Shown in pieces: positions 15,460-24,363 of a DNA stretch of 42,095 bases. The notes under the pieces were generated by a model, which ran no database searches, was not told where the DNA came from, and saw only the letters and a list, made by a program, of their open reading frames with translations. Position 1 is the stretch's first letter; every line of letters begins with the position of its first letter. Made by a program: the position numbers and the translations under genes. The stretch comes from Sphingomonas elodea ATCC 31461 (GTDB lineage: Bacteria > Pseudomonadota > Alphaproteobacteria > Sphingomonadales > Sphingomonadaceae), in contig NZ_AGFU01000049.1 in the NCBI RefSeq assembly GCF_000226955.1, forward strand, positions 1 through 42,095, in the 5' to 3' direction.

Positions 15460-16250
15460 CACAGGAGTCCCAGCAGGTTGACGCGCACCTCGTGGCCACG
15501 GGCCGTCGCCCAAGTGCGGCCAAGGTCGCCCACCAGCGGCCCGAAATAGCAGCGATTCTGCAGCTCAGCGTCTGCGGCGGGGTCGGTGCAGAGCCCGATG
15601 CATTCGGTGTTTCCGACCTGCTCCATCACTTTTTGCGCCGTGCCCTCGGCCTCCTGCCTGGTCATGGCCGGGAAGTTCAGCGAAACCGTGCGGAGCTTCT
15701 TGCCGCGGTTGCGGAGCAGCACGCCGCGCCGGCTGACATCGAGCGCGCCGAGATCGCGAACACCAAACTGCGCGCCATATTCGAAGCCGATAGCCGGCTG
15801 GAACCGGCGGCCAACGACGACGCGCGCCAGCTCCACGCTTTGCCCGGCGGCGGGGGCATAATAGTTGATCTGGATGAATCTGCCGGCGATCGGTGCGGAC
15901 AACTGCACGAGCGTGACGCCCTTGCCATCCGTGCGCGCGGTCGCGCCAGCATATGCGGGGCCCGTCGCAATCACGCTGAAGGACCCCGGGACCGCCGCCG
16001 TAGAATAGAGGACCGCGTAGGTGCCGCTCGCCGGCAGCGTCGTGACGCCGAACACCATGATGGTGTCGAAGGCGAAGTCAGCGCCGAGATCCACCCGGAG
16101 CGCGGCCGCGTTCGGACTCGCATCGCACGCCAGCCCGACCGTCACGCCCGCATAGTCATTGGCAACGTTGATCGCCGATCCTTTGGTGACCGTGCTGAAC
16201 GCCTGTGCCCCAACGATGTCGAGCGGCTTGACCAAGAACGCATTCGCCAT
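15459..16250 (-). CDS. Minor tail / distal tail protein
   Basis: A 263-residue protein with a beta-rich N-terminal half (VNVANDYAGVTVGLACDAS region, discoidin-like jelly-roll pattern). The second half contains DVSRRGVLLRNRGKKLRTVS and EAEGTAQKVMEQVG. It lies between the tape measure and the tail-tip protein and is joined to both neighbours by one-base TGATG overlaps. The position matches distal tail adaptor proteins of siphoviruses; I cannot name a family with certainty. Confidence 0.6.
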   Translation of the reverse strand: MANAFLVKPLDIVGAQAFSTVTKGSAINVANDYAGVTVGLACDASPNAAALRVDLGADFAFDTIMVFGVTTLPASGTYAVLYSTAAVPGSFSVIATGPAYAGATARTDGKGVTLVQLSAPIAGRFIQINYYAPAAGQSVELARVVVGRRFQPAIGFEYGAQFGVRDLGALDVSRRGVLLRNRGKKLRTVSLNFPAMTRQEAEGTAQKVMEQVGNTECIGLCTDPAADAELQNRCYFGPLVGDLGRTWATARGHEVRVNLLGLL

Positions 16251-16612
16251 CAGCCGAACACCTCCAGGCTCGAGCGGTCCTGCTCCAGGTCCACCTCCAG
16301 CCGCGCCGCCAGCATGGTGGCGTCCAGCGCCTGCTCGCTGTCGATCACGCGCGCCTGAGGCACACCGGCGGCCGGATCGATCGTAAGCACCTCCTCGACT
16401 GCCACCGCGAAGCGCCGCCGCTCGACGCCGATCAGCGCGCCGCGGGCGTCGGCCATCGCCTGGGCATCGGCGAGGCTGTCGAAATAGCCGCGTGCCGGGT
16501 CCAGCGAGCCGTCGCGGGCCGAGGGGTAGCGGGCGGCGATCGTCGCGTTCGACCAGGTTGCGGTCACCACGTCGCGCGACGCGGCCGCGATATCGGCGTC
16601 AGTAGCTGGCAT
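16250..16612 (-). CDS. Hypothetical tail-region protein
   Basis: A 120-residue, mostly helical and acidic protein (ATDADIAAASRDVVTATWSN start; DSEQALDATMLAARLEVDL near the end). No family is recognised. It is placed 7 bases after the tape measure stop, in the slot where small tail-tip assembly proteins are coded. Confidence 0.6.
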   Translation of the reverse strand: MPATDADIAAASRDVVTATWSNATIAARYPSARDGSLDPARGYFDSLADAQAMADARGALIGVERRRFAVAVEEVLTIDPAAGVPQARVIDSEQALDATMLAARLEVDLEQDRSSLEVFG

Positions 16613-16619
16613 GGGTCAC

Positions 16620-19600
16620 CTATGCGAAGTTGCGGGCGGCGGAGAGGAAGCCGGTGGATGACGATCCGCCGCCGGCGAGCTGGGCGAGCAGCTGGTTCGT
16701 GATCTCGGCCTGGCGGGACAGCTGGTCGAGGAGGTCGTTGGCAGCCGCGGTGTTCTGGGCGGTGCTGGCCGCGCTGTCGGCCGTCGCCTTGGCGAACGGG
16801 CTCTCGACCGCGCCAGACACCGGCGTCGCGTTGTCGATGGTGCTGATTGCCTTGTTCGTCGCGCCCTGGATGAGGTCGAGGAAGTCGAAGAACTGTTTGG
16901 TCGAGCCGTAGATCTGCCGCTGGATGTCGATCGCGGTGTTCGCCGCCGACTGGTAAGCCTGCTGGTCGATCGTCGAGCCGGTCGCGATCTTGTCCAGGAA
17001 CGGCTGCAGCTTTGCGAGCGCCTCGGCCTGCTGGTCGCCCAGCGAGTAGGGCGAGTTGCTGCCGAGCTTCAGGCTGGAGGCGAAATCCTTCAGCGTCTGG
17101 CTCGCGCTGGCGGTCGAGTTCTTCACCTGATCCAGCTGCAGGTTGTAGAGCTGCTGGGCCTGCGCCATCTGCTCGGCGGAGGCACCACCCTCCTTCAGGG
17201 CGGCGACAGTCTTCCGCCACTCGCGGTTGAGGTCGTCGATCGCGGCGCCGACCGGGTCCAGCATCTTCTTCAGGTTCTTCGGGATGGCCTCGATCAGCAC
17301 CGCCTTGTTGATGGAAGTCTCGAGGTCCTTGCCGCTGGCGAGGATGCGCTGGGCCGCGTCGCTGATGCCCTTGACGGCGCCGTCCTGCAGGGCGTTGGCG
17401 ATTGCCGCGCGCACCGCGCCTTCGGGATCCTTGTCGAACTTCAGGACGCCGTCGTTGGTCCCGTACTTGCCGCCGACGCTGGTGCCGCCCGACGGGTCGA
17501 CGCGGTAGCTGTCCTTGTACTTGTTGATCGACACCGCGAAGTTGCCAACATCCGCGCCGAGCGCGTCGGCGATCTGGCGGATGCCGGTCTGCACGTTCGT
17601 GGCGAGCCCGCCCAGGTCCGACTGCACGGCCGAATAGTTGCCGTTGACGACCGCCGCCTGATCGACGCCGGTGATCTGCGCGGAGCCTCGCTCGGTCTTC
17701 TTGAACAACCCGCCCACGACGTTGCCCAGGATGCCACCGACGATGCCACCGAGCGGGCCGGCGAGGCCGCCCAGGGTCTTCATCAGGCCCTTAGCCGCCT
17801 CGGGCACAAGCTTGCCGAGTTCCTTGCCCCCGTACTCACCCAGGATGCCGCCAATGCTGCTGGCAGTGCCGTCGGCCTTGCCGCCGCCGATCGCCGAGAA
17901 CACCGAGCCCCCGATGCCACCAAAGGCCGCGCCTTCAAGGATGGTGCTGAGATTGCCCTTCAGCCCTTTGGTAATGGTCTCGGGAACCGTGATGCCGAGG
18001 CGCTCCATGCGACGCGCCCAGCCGTCGATCGCGATTTCAAGAACCTTGCTCGACCGAACAAGGCCGAGCTCCGCGCCAAGGGAGGCCTTGCCGTTGACGA
18101 CGATGTCGTTGTCATTGAAGCCGTAGAGCGCAGAGCTGAAGCCCGCGGCAAGGCCGGCAGGGCCTGCACCGATGAAGCCAGCGGCTGCCCGCGCTGCCGA
18201 CGGGTCCACGCCTTTGATGCGCAACGTGGCATCGGAAATGGCCGCGACGAACTCGTCAAGCGCAGAGCCCGCGCTCGCGACGCTGTTGTGTAGGGCGACA
18301 CCTGCACCCTGCGCCTGATCCTGCAGGATCTCCGCCGGGGTCTGCTTGCCGGTTGCCTTGCGAATGTAATCCTCGATCTCGCGATCGATGCCGCCGAACA
18401 GGGCGTTGCTGAGCAGGTCCCGCTGCAGCTTCTGCACCACGCCTACGATGCCGCCGGCGTTGCCTTGGATCTTGGCGAACACGCCATCGATCTGGTCGCG
18501 GACTCCGCCCCAGGCGTTCTCGTAGATGCCGACGATACGGCGCTGGTCTTCCAGCAGGCGGCTGATGGCCTCGTGCTGCCGCGCGAGCTGGTAGACGCGG
18601 GCGATCTGGGCGTCGGTGAGCGGGCCCTGCTGGTCCTGCAGGCGCAGGATGTTCTGCATCGCCTCCGCCTCGGCGTCGCGACCGGCCAGCACCAGCTTGC
18701 CGACCTCGAGACTTTCGCGCTGGGACTTCACGAAGTCCTGAAACGGCCGGTCCAGCCCATCGCGAATGGAGCCTCTGGCCTGATCGATCAGTCCGAGCAG
18801 CTTCTGCACCTCGGGGGTCAGCTTCCGCTTGCTCAGCTGCTCCTGCAGATTGTCGAGCTTCAGCGTAGCCAGGCGGGCGCGGTCGATGAGGCGCGGCTGC
18901 GCGTCCCACTCGGCGTTGATTGCGGTGATGGCCTGCTCAGCCGCGTCGTCGGAGCGGGAGAAGTCGCGGGGCTTCTTCGGCGCGCGCGGCTTTCGCGCGG
19001 CCTTCTCCCGCCGCAGCTCGTCCGGCAGCGGGCCGCCCTCGGCAACGGAGATGACCTGATGCGCTGCGGCCTTGTCGGTCGCGGTCTTGGCGAGGTCCGT
19101 GAACTTCGCCTTCACGTCAACCAGCGACTGCCCAGCAAACTTGCCGTTCACAGCCAGCTGGTCCAGCTGCCCGAGCGCAATCGTGAGATCCGCGCCTACC
19201 TGCTTGGCGTAGAGGGAGGGATCGGCGTTCGCGAGCTTGTCGTTGGCGACCGACCGCGTCAGCTGGGCCAGCAGTTGGGCCTGCACAGCCTCCTGTCGAC
19301 GCTGCGCACGCGCCTGGACTGCGCCGGCTTCGATCGCGCGCCGGTCTGGGCTTATACCGCCCCCCGGTCCCACGGCACCGAACAAGCCGCCCACGGTCTG
19401 GACGAGCGTTGATTCGGGATCCTTCTTGCCCGTCAGGCCGTCGATCTTCTTGTTCGCCGCGAGCAGGTTCGCCTGCGCCTGCAGCTTGATCGACTGGATC
19501 AGAACCTCGTTCTGGCTCTTCAGCTTGCCGGTCGTCAGGTCGATAATCTGCCCGAGCAGGGACTGCGCAGAGGCGAACGAATCCGCTGCGGCTGTGGCCT

Positions 19601-20384
19601 GCTGCAGCTTCTTTGCGCTCTCGTCGGCCGCGTTCGACCCCTCGATGAGCTTGGCAACCAGCGGAGTGATGGCAATCGTGGCGATCGTCAGCGCAGTACC
19701 CCAGGGGCCGGTGAGGAATGCGCCGACCTTCCCGGCGGCGCCCCCCATCGTGGAGAGCGCGAAGGCCGCCTGCGGGAGCTGCTGTGCAAATGCGACGGCA
19801 GCGCTCTGGCCGGACACCACCTGAACGGTGAAGTCGCCCAGCTGCTGGCCAAGGTTCGTGAACCCCGCGCCGCCCGCCCGGCTCGCCGTGGCAAGGCGCT
19901 TCTGCTCTTCGGTGAAGCGGTAGGTGCCGGTGGCGGCCTGGTTCAGCTCGGCTTGCAGCTCCTCAAGCGCCACGATCTTCGCGCGGATGGCGGTTGCCTC
20001 CTGCACAGACGCGCGCTCGGCGACCATGGAGGCGTCAGCCGTCAGGCGCTGCGCCGCCGCAGATTCGCCGCCGCGCGCTGCAACCGCGTTCGCCGCCGCC
20101 GCCAGCTCCCGCTGGGCCTGCGCGCTGGCCTGCGCCGCCGCCTCCTGCGCCTTCAGCTGCGCGATCTGCGACGACAGGTCCAGCCCGCCCGTGGTGGTGC
20201 GCGGAAGCTGCAGCGCCGTCTGCGCCGTCTTCTGAACGTCCGCGAAGCTGGAATTGAACTCGCGACGCACGTCGGCAGCGGCCGCGCGGGACAACTCCTT
20301 CAGCCGGGTCATGGACGCGCCGGCCTCGGAGGTGAACTGCTCTGCCTTCAGCTGCAGGCGGGCAATGATGTCCGTCTGTGCCAT
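16620..20384 (-). CDS. Tail tape measure protein
   Basis: A 1254-residue protein, the longest in the window, placed directly before the distal tail genes. The N-terminus is Ala/Gln-rich coiled coil (residues 1-150, AQASAQAQRELAAAANAVAA). Hydrophobic segments near 200-240 (FALSTMGGAAGKVGAFLTG) and Gly/Ala-rich membrane-active stretches around 730-760 and 830-905 (LAGPLGGIVGGILGNVVGG) are typical of proteins that scaffold tail length and help DNA cross the membrane. A long central helical region (about 500-640) and a helical C-terminus complete it. Residue count would predict a siphovirus tail somewhat longer than that of lambda. Confidence 0.9.
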   Translation of the reverse strand: MAQTDIIARLQLKAEQFTSEAGASMTRLKELSRAAAADVRREFNSSFADVQKTAQTALQLPRTTTGGLDLSSQIAQLKAQEAAAQASAQAQRELAAAANAVAARGGESAAAQRLTADASMVAERASVQEATAIRAKIVALEELQAELNQAATGTYRFTEEQKRLATASRAGGAGFTNLGQQLGDFTVQVVSGQSAAVAFAQQLPQAAFALSTMGGAAGKVGAFLTGPWGTALTIATIAITPLVAKLIEGSNAADESAKKLQQATAAADSFASAQSLLGQIIDLTTGKLKSQNEVLIQSIKLQAQANLLAANKKIDGLTGKKDPESTLVQTVGGLFGAVGPGGGISPDRRAIEAGAVQARAQRRQEAVQAQLLAQLTRSVANDKLANADPSLYAKQVGADLTIALGQLDQLAVNGKFAGQSLVDVKAKFTDLAKTATDKAAAHQVISVAEGGPLPDELRREKAARKPRAPKKPRDFSRSDDAAEQAITAINAEWDAQPRLIDRARLATLKLDNLQEQLSKRKLTPEVQKLLGLIDQARGSIRDGLDRPFQDFVKSQRESLEVGKLVLAGRDAEAEAMQNILRLQDQQGPLTDAQIARVYQLARQHEAISRLLEDQRRIVGIYENAWGGVRDQIDGVFAKIQGNAGGIVGVVQKLQRDLLSNALFGGIDREIEDYIRKATGKQTPAEILQDQAQGAGVALHNSVASAGSALDEFVAAISDATLRIKGVDPSAARAAAGFIGAGPAGLAAGFSSALYGFNDNDIVVNGKASLGAELGLVRSSKVLEIAIDGWARRMERLGITVPETITKGLKGNLSTILEGAAFGGIGGSVFSAIGGGKADGTASSIGGILGEYGGKELGKLVPEAAKGLMKTLGGLAGPLGGIVGGILGNVVGGLFKKTERGSAQITGVDQAAVVNGNYSAVQSDLGGLATNVQTGIRQIADALGADVGNFAVSINKYKDSYRVDPSGGTSVGGKYGTNDGVLKFDKDPEGAVRAAIANALQDGAVKGISDAAQRILASGKDLETSINKAVLIEAIPKNLKKMLDPVGAAIDDLNREWRKTVAALKEGGASAEQMAQAQQLYNLQLDQVKNSTASASQTLKDFASSLKLGSNSPYSLGDQQAEALAKLQPFLDKIATGSTIDQQAYQSAANTAIDIQRQIYGSTKQFFDFLDLIQGATNKAISTIDNATPVSGAVESPFAKATADSAASTAQNTAAANDLLDQLSRQAEITNQLLAQLAGGGSSSTGFLSAARNFA

Positions 20385-20405
20385 GGGGCTGCCTTTCGGT
20401 GAGGG

Positions 20406-21077
20406 TCAGCGCAGCGAGATGCCGCGCACCGCGTTGAAGAACTCTCGGGCCAGCTCGCCATCAGAAGCGTTGACGAGCGGCTCAATCGCGAAGGCATTCC
20501 GGAAGCGGACAACCGGAAGCAGGACGAAAATTGGGACTGTGGTAGCGCCCCGTCCGCTGGCTTTGCGGCGATCGGTGAGGGTTCGGGCTGAACCCGTGCG
20601 CCCGTTCAGCGTGGCGTTGTCTAAAACCAATAGCGAGGCGCGCCCTTTGCGATAGACGAATCGCAGCTTCTGGCCCGTCCTCCGCTCCCATTCGCCAGGG
20701 GTCATATTCCGCTGGCGATTGTTGCCGCCAGCGGACGGCAGCATGACGGCGAGGAACTGGCCGTTTTTGCCGCGGATGGTGCCAGGCTGCGTCCAGAAGG
20801 TCACCGCGCCGCCGGTGCGTCCGTTCGCATTGCCCTTCAGCCAGACAGTCGAGGTTGGATTACGGGCAGGTCCTGTCTTGGGGAATGCGCTGGATTGCCA
20901 TGCCCGCCAGAGCTTGCCGGGGACGGCTGCCTGGGTCGCGGATTCCAGCTTCTTCTCAAGGTTCCGGCCTGTGGTTGAGACGGCCTTCGTGCCCGCGCTG
21001 AGATACTGCCGGATCAGCTTGTCGGCGCTGGCGTCCAGCGCTTTTCCGTCGAGGATGAGGTCGGCAGCCGAGGCCAT
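20406..21077 (-). CDS. Tail-region protein, DUF6441-like
   Basis: A 223-residue basic protein resembling the DUF6441 group of siphovirus tail-region proteins: an N-terminal helical part (LIRQYLSAGTKAVSTTGRNL), then beta strands and Gly-Arg-rich loops, and a helical end (GELAREFFNAVRGISLR). A strong AGGAGGAG site lies before the ATG. It is just upstream of the tape measure gene. The role is not established. Confidence 0.6.
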   Translation of the reverse strand: MASAADLILDGKALDASADKLIRQYLSAGTKAVSTTGRNLEKKLESATQAAVPGKLWRAWQSSAFPKTGPARNPTSTVWLKGNANGRTGGAVTFWTQPGTIRGKNGQFLAVMLPSAGGNNRQRNMTPGEWERRTGQKLRFVYRKGRASLLVLDNATLNGRTGSARTLTDRRKASGRGATTVPIFVLLPVVRFRNAFAIEPLVNASDGELAREFFNAVRGISLR

Positions 21078-21097
21078 ACGCTCCTCCTGTCAAAAGG

Positions 21098-21120
21098 AGG
21101 CCCCGAAACCATCGGGGCCT
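21098..21120 (-). terminator. Hairpin terminator after the secreted cargo gene
   Basis: A perfect 8-base stem AGGCCCCG/CGGGGCCT around a 7-base loop lies 7 bases past the stop of the gene at 21128. On the minus strand it is followed by CCTTTTG, a short T tract. This would terminate the cargo gene, and partly the whole operon, just before the DUF6441-like gene. Confidence 0.6.
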
Positions 21121-21127
21121 CAGAAAA

Positions 21128-21727
21128 TTACTGCGCTGTTCCCGTCGCAGGCTTTGCGGCCGGAACTTCCATCGCGGGGGGCGCAGCTGCGCTGAACGAC
21201 AAAGGCACGTCCTCGTCGACGAACGACTTGACCGGAGTGCCCACCGCTAGTTTCGCGCTCGTACCGGTCATGAAGAACCCTGCTACCGGGACGAACGCCA
21301 CCGCGCCGACCACTCCTGCCGTGCCCGTGACGCCCTTGTCGTCGAAGTTGCCAGTCAGGCGGATCTGGCGGCCATTGACAAGTGCATACAGAACCCGAGC
21401 ATGGATGTGCCCGGACTTTCCCCACATGCCCTTGTTTCGCACGTCGGTGACTTCCCCGAACGCGGGCGTTCCCGCAGGGATGACAACCCGACCATCGACC
21501 AGCACATTCTCTGCCACCTCAAGGTGGAATCGATAGCCGGTCTTCAGCTTCTTCCCCTTGGTCGTCAGCTCCTCGCTGAGTTTCAGCGGAACTTCCGACC
21601 CCACCCGCAGAACAGATCCGCTCGCTGGTGCGACGACTGCTACCGCTGGCTGCGCCATAGTCTGCGCCTGCGCAGCACCACCGACGAGAACAGCCGCGAT
21701 CGCAGCCGCAACTTGCAACGTGTTCAT
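21128..21727 (-). CDS. Secreted periplasmic protein, likely prophage cargo
   Basis: A 199-residue protein with a Sec signal peptide (residues 1-22, ending AQAQ). The mature part is beta-rich with LSEELTTKGKKLKTGYRFHL, VVIPAGTPAFGEVTDVRNKG and NGRQIRLTGNFDDKG. It resembles chromosomal exported proteins of sphingomonads of unknown function rather than virion proteins. It interrupts the tail operon between the assembly chaperone and tape measure region, with its own leader and a terminator right after. These are signs of a lysogenic-conversion (moron) gene. An alternative is a phage-modified envelope factor blocking superinfection. Confidence 0.75.
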   Translation of the reverse strand: MNTLQVAAAIAAVLVGGAAQAQTMAQPAVAVVAPASGSVLRVGSEVPLKLSEELTTKGKKLKTGYRFHLEVAENVLVDGRVVIPAGTPAFGEVTDVRNKGMWGKSGHIHARVLYALVNGRQIRLTGNFDDKGVTGTAGVVGAVAFVPVAGFFMTGTSAKLAVGTPVKSFVDEDVPLSFSAAAPPAMEVPAAKPATGTAQ

Positions 21728-21816
21728 ATTTGCCCCTGTTTGCCCTCTCCGGCCATGCTTGGCCGGGCGCAGAAGCTACCCCAATCGCTCGCAATGTATA
21801 GCCGGTTTATTTCCAG
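21728..21816 (-). promoter_or_regulatory. Leader and candidate promoter of the cargo gene
   Basis: In the 89 bases between the frameshifted chaperone stop and the cargo ATG, the minus strand has an AT-rich stretch with a -10-like TATACA near 21796-21801. A perfect hairpin CCGGCC/GGCCGG with 6-base loop (21749-21766) lies in the leader. No good -35 is seen. The promoter is inferred from the gap, which is unusual in this otherwise tightly packed operon. Confidence 0.35.
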
Positions 21817-22676
21817 CTATTGCTGCTTCTCTTCCATGCTCTCCAAGATCTGGAAGGCATCCATCAATGCCGCCGGCTGCTCGCCGACGCTGCCCGGGCA
21901 AGGCAGAGCCCGACCGGTCAGCGGGGAGGCGAAGCGGCGGCATTGGAAATAGAGGTCGACCACCGCCCAGGTCCACGAGGGCAGGACTATGCGCGGGTTT
22001 TCGCGCCAGCGCGTCCCTTCGATTTCCCAGCCTTCGCCGGCGGTGCGGCCTCCTCCGAAGTCGTCTGGCCGCCTTCGGACGAAGACGGCCGCTCGGAGTT
22101 TTTTTCCTCACCCGCGCCGAACTGCATCGCATAGGCGCAGTTGCCTGCGGCCAGCAGATCCAGCTCCTGGACGCGGCGCAGCGCGCGATCGGCGACATGG
22201 CCGTTGCGGTCGGCCTCGAAGGGCACCGGCTCGCCGGCTACGTCCCGTACATTTTCCCAGCCCGCGCAGAATCGGGTGAGCGCCACGATCGGCACCAGCT
22301 CGCGCCGGCGCTGCATCTGGGCGACTAGGTCGGCGAAGTCCGGCCAGTGCTGCACCAGCAGGTTGGTGACCTGCTCGATCAGCTTGCGGTCGTCGTCGGT
22401 GAGCGCTTCGGCCTCGTCTCCCTCGGCGCTGAAGAGCGCGACCAGCCGGTCATATTCCGGATCTTCCGCAAACAGCTTGTCGATGCCCGACAGCTGAGCT
22501 TCGCGCAGCTGGTGGCTCCAGACCTTGGCAGCCTGCAGCGGGCCGTCCAGCTGCGCGCACATCTGCCCGCGCTCAATGGTGGAGCCCGCGCGGAGGTGGA
22601 AGATCGGCGCGCCGGGTGTGCCCTCCAGCCACGGGGGCGTGAAGGGCACGGTTTCGGTGGTGCTGGTGAGGATCAT
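21817..22676 (-). CDS. Frameshifted tail assembly chaperone fusion (gpGT type)
   Basis: Reading the upstream protein to residue 193 and slipping -1 at AAAAAAC gives a 286-residue product. The added 93 residues (starting LRAAVFVRRRPDDFGGG, ending DAFQILESMEEKQQ, stop at 21817-21819) are open, have typical phage protein composition (PSWTWAVVDLYFQCRRFASP) and lack a usable own start. In the G/GT system of lambda-like phages, both the short and the frameshifted form load the tape measure before tail tube assembly. Position just before the tape measure region fits. Confidence 0.8.
21987..22676 (-). CDS. Tail assembly chaperone, short form (gpG type)
   Basis: A 229-residue helical protein (DDDRKLIEQVTNLLVQHWPDF; ELVPIVALTRFCAGWENV), ending in a low-complexity Ser/Lys/Ala-rich tail (from about 193) that reads like out-of-frame sequence after the slippery site. 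It lies between the tail tube and tape measure genes, the usual place of gpG. The slippery heptamer lies within it. The start MILTSTTETV is preceded by an ATGCTG-containing spacer of 10 bases after the tail tube stop. Confidence 0.8.
   Translation of the reverse strand: MILTSTTETVPFTPPWLEGTPGAPIFHLRAGSTIERGQMCAQLDGPLQAAKVWSHQLREAQLSGIDKLFAEDPEYDRLVALFSAEGDEAEALTDDDRKLIEQVTNLLVQHWPDFADLVAQMQRRRELVPIVALTRFCAGWENVRDVAGEPVPFEADRNGHVADRALRRVQELDLLAAGNCAYAMQFGAGEEKNSERPSSSEGGQTTSEEAAPPAKAGKSKGRAGAKTRA
22098..22104 (-). other. -1 ribosomal slippery site A AAA AAC
   Basis: The minus strand reads GAG GAA AAA AAC TCC in the frame of the short chaperone, so the heptamer A_AAA_AAC has the exact X_XXY_YYZ phase for -1 slipping. 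The A run is seven long (22099-22105). After slipping, the next codon is CTC and the frame stays open to 21817. Confidence 0.85.
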
Positions 22677-22686
22677 GCTGCCGAGC

Positions 22687-23919
22687 TCAGTAGAACGTCA
22701 GGATGGAGTCGGTGTCGCGCGCGTAGGCGTCCTTGCCGAGGCTGATCGCCTGCGCGGTGATCTGCTCGCCGACGAGGTTGTCGCGCTGGGTGTCGCTCTC
22801 GCCGGTCACCTGGGCGGCGGGGATGGTCAGCGCCCAGCGGTTGCCCGCCTGCGTGCCATAGCGGAACGAGGCCGGCACCACGGCACCGGCTGCGATCTGG
22901 GCGAGCACGTCGCGCGTGGCGACCAGCGTCGCCAGCGGATCGACGGTGAGCACCGGGGTACGCTGCCCAATCTCGCCGGCACCGAAGCCGATGGCGGTGT
23001 TCGGGTCCTCGCTCGAGGTGACGTTCGCACCGTCGTTGAACGACCAGGTCGACAGCGACAGCGGCTTGCGATTCATGATCGCGACGCTCGACGCATCCGT
23101 GCCCTTGGCGAGGTTCGGCGCCGCGTGCTGCTTGAGCGCGGCGAGGCTGGGCATGGCGGCATCGCTCTTGCCGGCGAAGATGCCGGTGAAGTTGAAGGCG
23201 GCGAAACCCGGGCGGGCAGCGCGGCCGTCGAGGTTCACGACGCCGCGGCAGTGTGTGTACTTGAACAGCACGCCGTCGCGATAGAACGCGATGACCGCCA
23301 TAGGCTGATCGGTCGCCTTCGCGGTCGCGTCCGCCGGCGACGTGCCGGAATAGGTCCAGTTCGCCGGGATCGCGGCAGCTTCCGTGGTCAGCGGCGTGTC
23401 GAAGGTCTCCGACAGCGTGGCGAGGCGCCCAGCGGTATAGCCGGTGATCAGCGGCGAGCGGCCGCTGTTTGCGCCCGACGTGAACAGCAGCGGCATGCCG
23501 ACGAGCGCGCCGGCGGTTGCCGGGAAGCTCGTTGCGAGCGTCGCACTGGTCGCGGTGCCGGCGGTGATCGCCGCGGCGGCAACGGCTGCCTGGAACTGCG
23601 CGCGCTTGCCGCAGGCCGACAGCGCGGCGTGCAGCGGCGGCTTCACGGTCGAGGTATAGGTCACGCCTGCGCCGGCACCGCGGATGCGGGAGCGGAAGGC
23701 GAAGGTCGCCGCCTGGCCGATTACCTGCGCGGCGCCGGACACCATCGAGCCGGTCGCCTCGTTGGACTGCTCCTGCGTGAACGGCGAGCCGCGCGTGATA
23801 CCATCCAGCTCGATGCCGATGAAGTCGGTCGAGGGATCGGGAAGCGCGGTGTCATTTTCATCGGCCATTAGCCGGATGCCCACGGCGATGAACGCCGAGC
23901 GCTGCGTAACGTCACCCAT
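22687..23919 (-). CDS. Major tail tube protein
   Basis: A 410-residue beta-rich protein (FRSRIRGAGAGVTYTSTVKP; ALSACGKRAQFQAAVAAAAI; MAVIAFYRDGVLFKYTHCRG) with the pattern and operon place of siphovirus tail tube subunits, directly before the chaperone pair and after the tail terminator gene. The central Thr/Ala-rich region (about 110-150) may be a surface-exposed inserted domain. Confidence 0.75.
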   Translation of the reverse strand: MGDVTQRSAFIAVGIRLMADENDTALPDPSTDFIGIELDGITRGSPFTQEQSNEATGSMVSGAAQVIGQAATFAFRSRIRGAGAGVTYTSTVKPPLHAALSACGKRAQFQAAVAAAAITAGTATSATLATSFPATAGALVGMPLLFTSGANSGRSPLITGYTAGRLATLSETFDTPLTTEAAAIPANWTYSGTSPADATAKATDQPMAVIAFYRDGVLFKYTHCRGVVNLDGRAARPGFAAFNFTGIFAGKSDAAMPSLAALKQHAAPNLAKGTDASSVAIMNRKPLSLSTWSFNDGANVTSSEDPNTAIGFGAGEIGQRTPVLTVDPLATLVATRDVLAQIAAGAVVPASFRYGTQAGNRWALTIPAAQVTGESDTQRDNLVGEQITAQAISLGKDAYARDTDSILTFY

Positions 23920-23931
23920 GTGGAACTCCTT

Positions 23932-24363
23932 CTAGGCGGGTAGACTGGGATCGCCGCGGCGCGCGGCGAAGGTGATGGGCAGGTCGAGCCTGAAATAGAG
24001 GCGCGGCGCGGAGGCGAGCGGCGCGACATCTATTTCCATGCGACCCTCATCGATCGTCTCGACAAGGCCGCCAAGTTGGGTGCCGTCGATCAGCGAGGCG
24101 ATGACGGCGGAATAGATATCGTTCAGCAGTGCGTAGGCTGCGGCGCCGCCGGGTTGCTCGACATAGCATTCGATGCGCGGCGCGAAGTTCTGGCGGGTGA
24201 TCTCTGCCCCATACTCGGACGGCTCCTGCCCATCGTCGAACAGGTGGAGGGCGGGCCAGACATCCGGGTCGGTGCTAGGCATCACCTCCACCTCGTTGAT
24301 GCCGGGCACCAGCGCCATGCGGCGGGCGATCTCGGCGACGATTTGAGCGCGAATGGCGGTCAT
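23932..24363 (-). CDS. Tail terminator / tail completion protein
   Basis: A 143-residue protein beginning TAIRAQIVAEIARRMALVPG, with later strands RIECYVEQPGG and LYFRLDLPITFAARRG. Size, alpha-beta pattern and position before the tail tube gene match gpU-like tail terminators, which cap the tube. Its ATG overlaps the stop of the connector gene. Confidence 0.6.
   Translation of the reverse strand: MTAIRAQIVAEIARRMALVPGINEVEVMPSTDPDVWPALHLFDDGQEPSEYGAEITRQNFAPRIECYVEQPGGAAAYALLNDIYSAVIASLIDGTQLGGLVETIDEGRMEIDVAPLASAPRLYFRLDLPITFAARRGDPSLPA

Noticed and set aside
21776-22198. 140-codon open frame on the minus strand overlapping the chaperone gene
   Set aside because: Arg/Pro/Ala-rich composition of a shadow frame. 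It is in a different frame from the true -1 extension, which stops at 21817.
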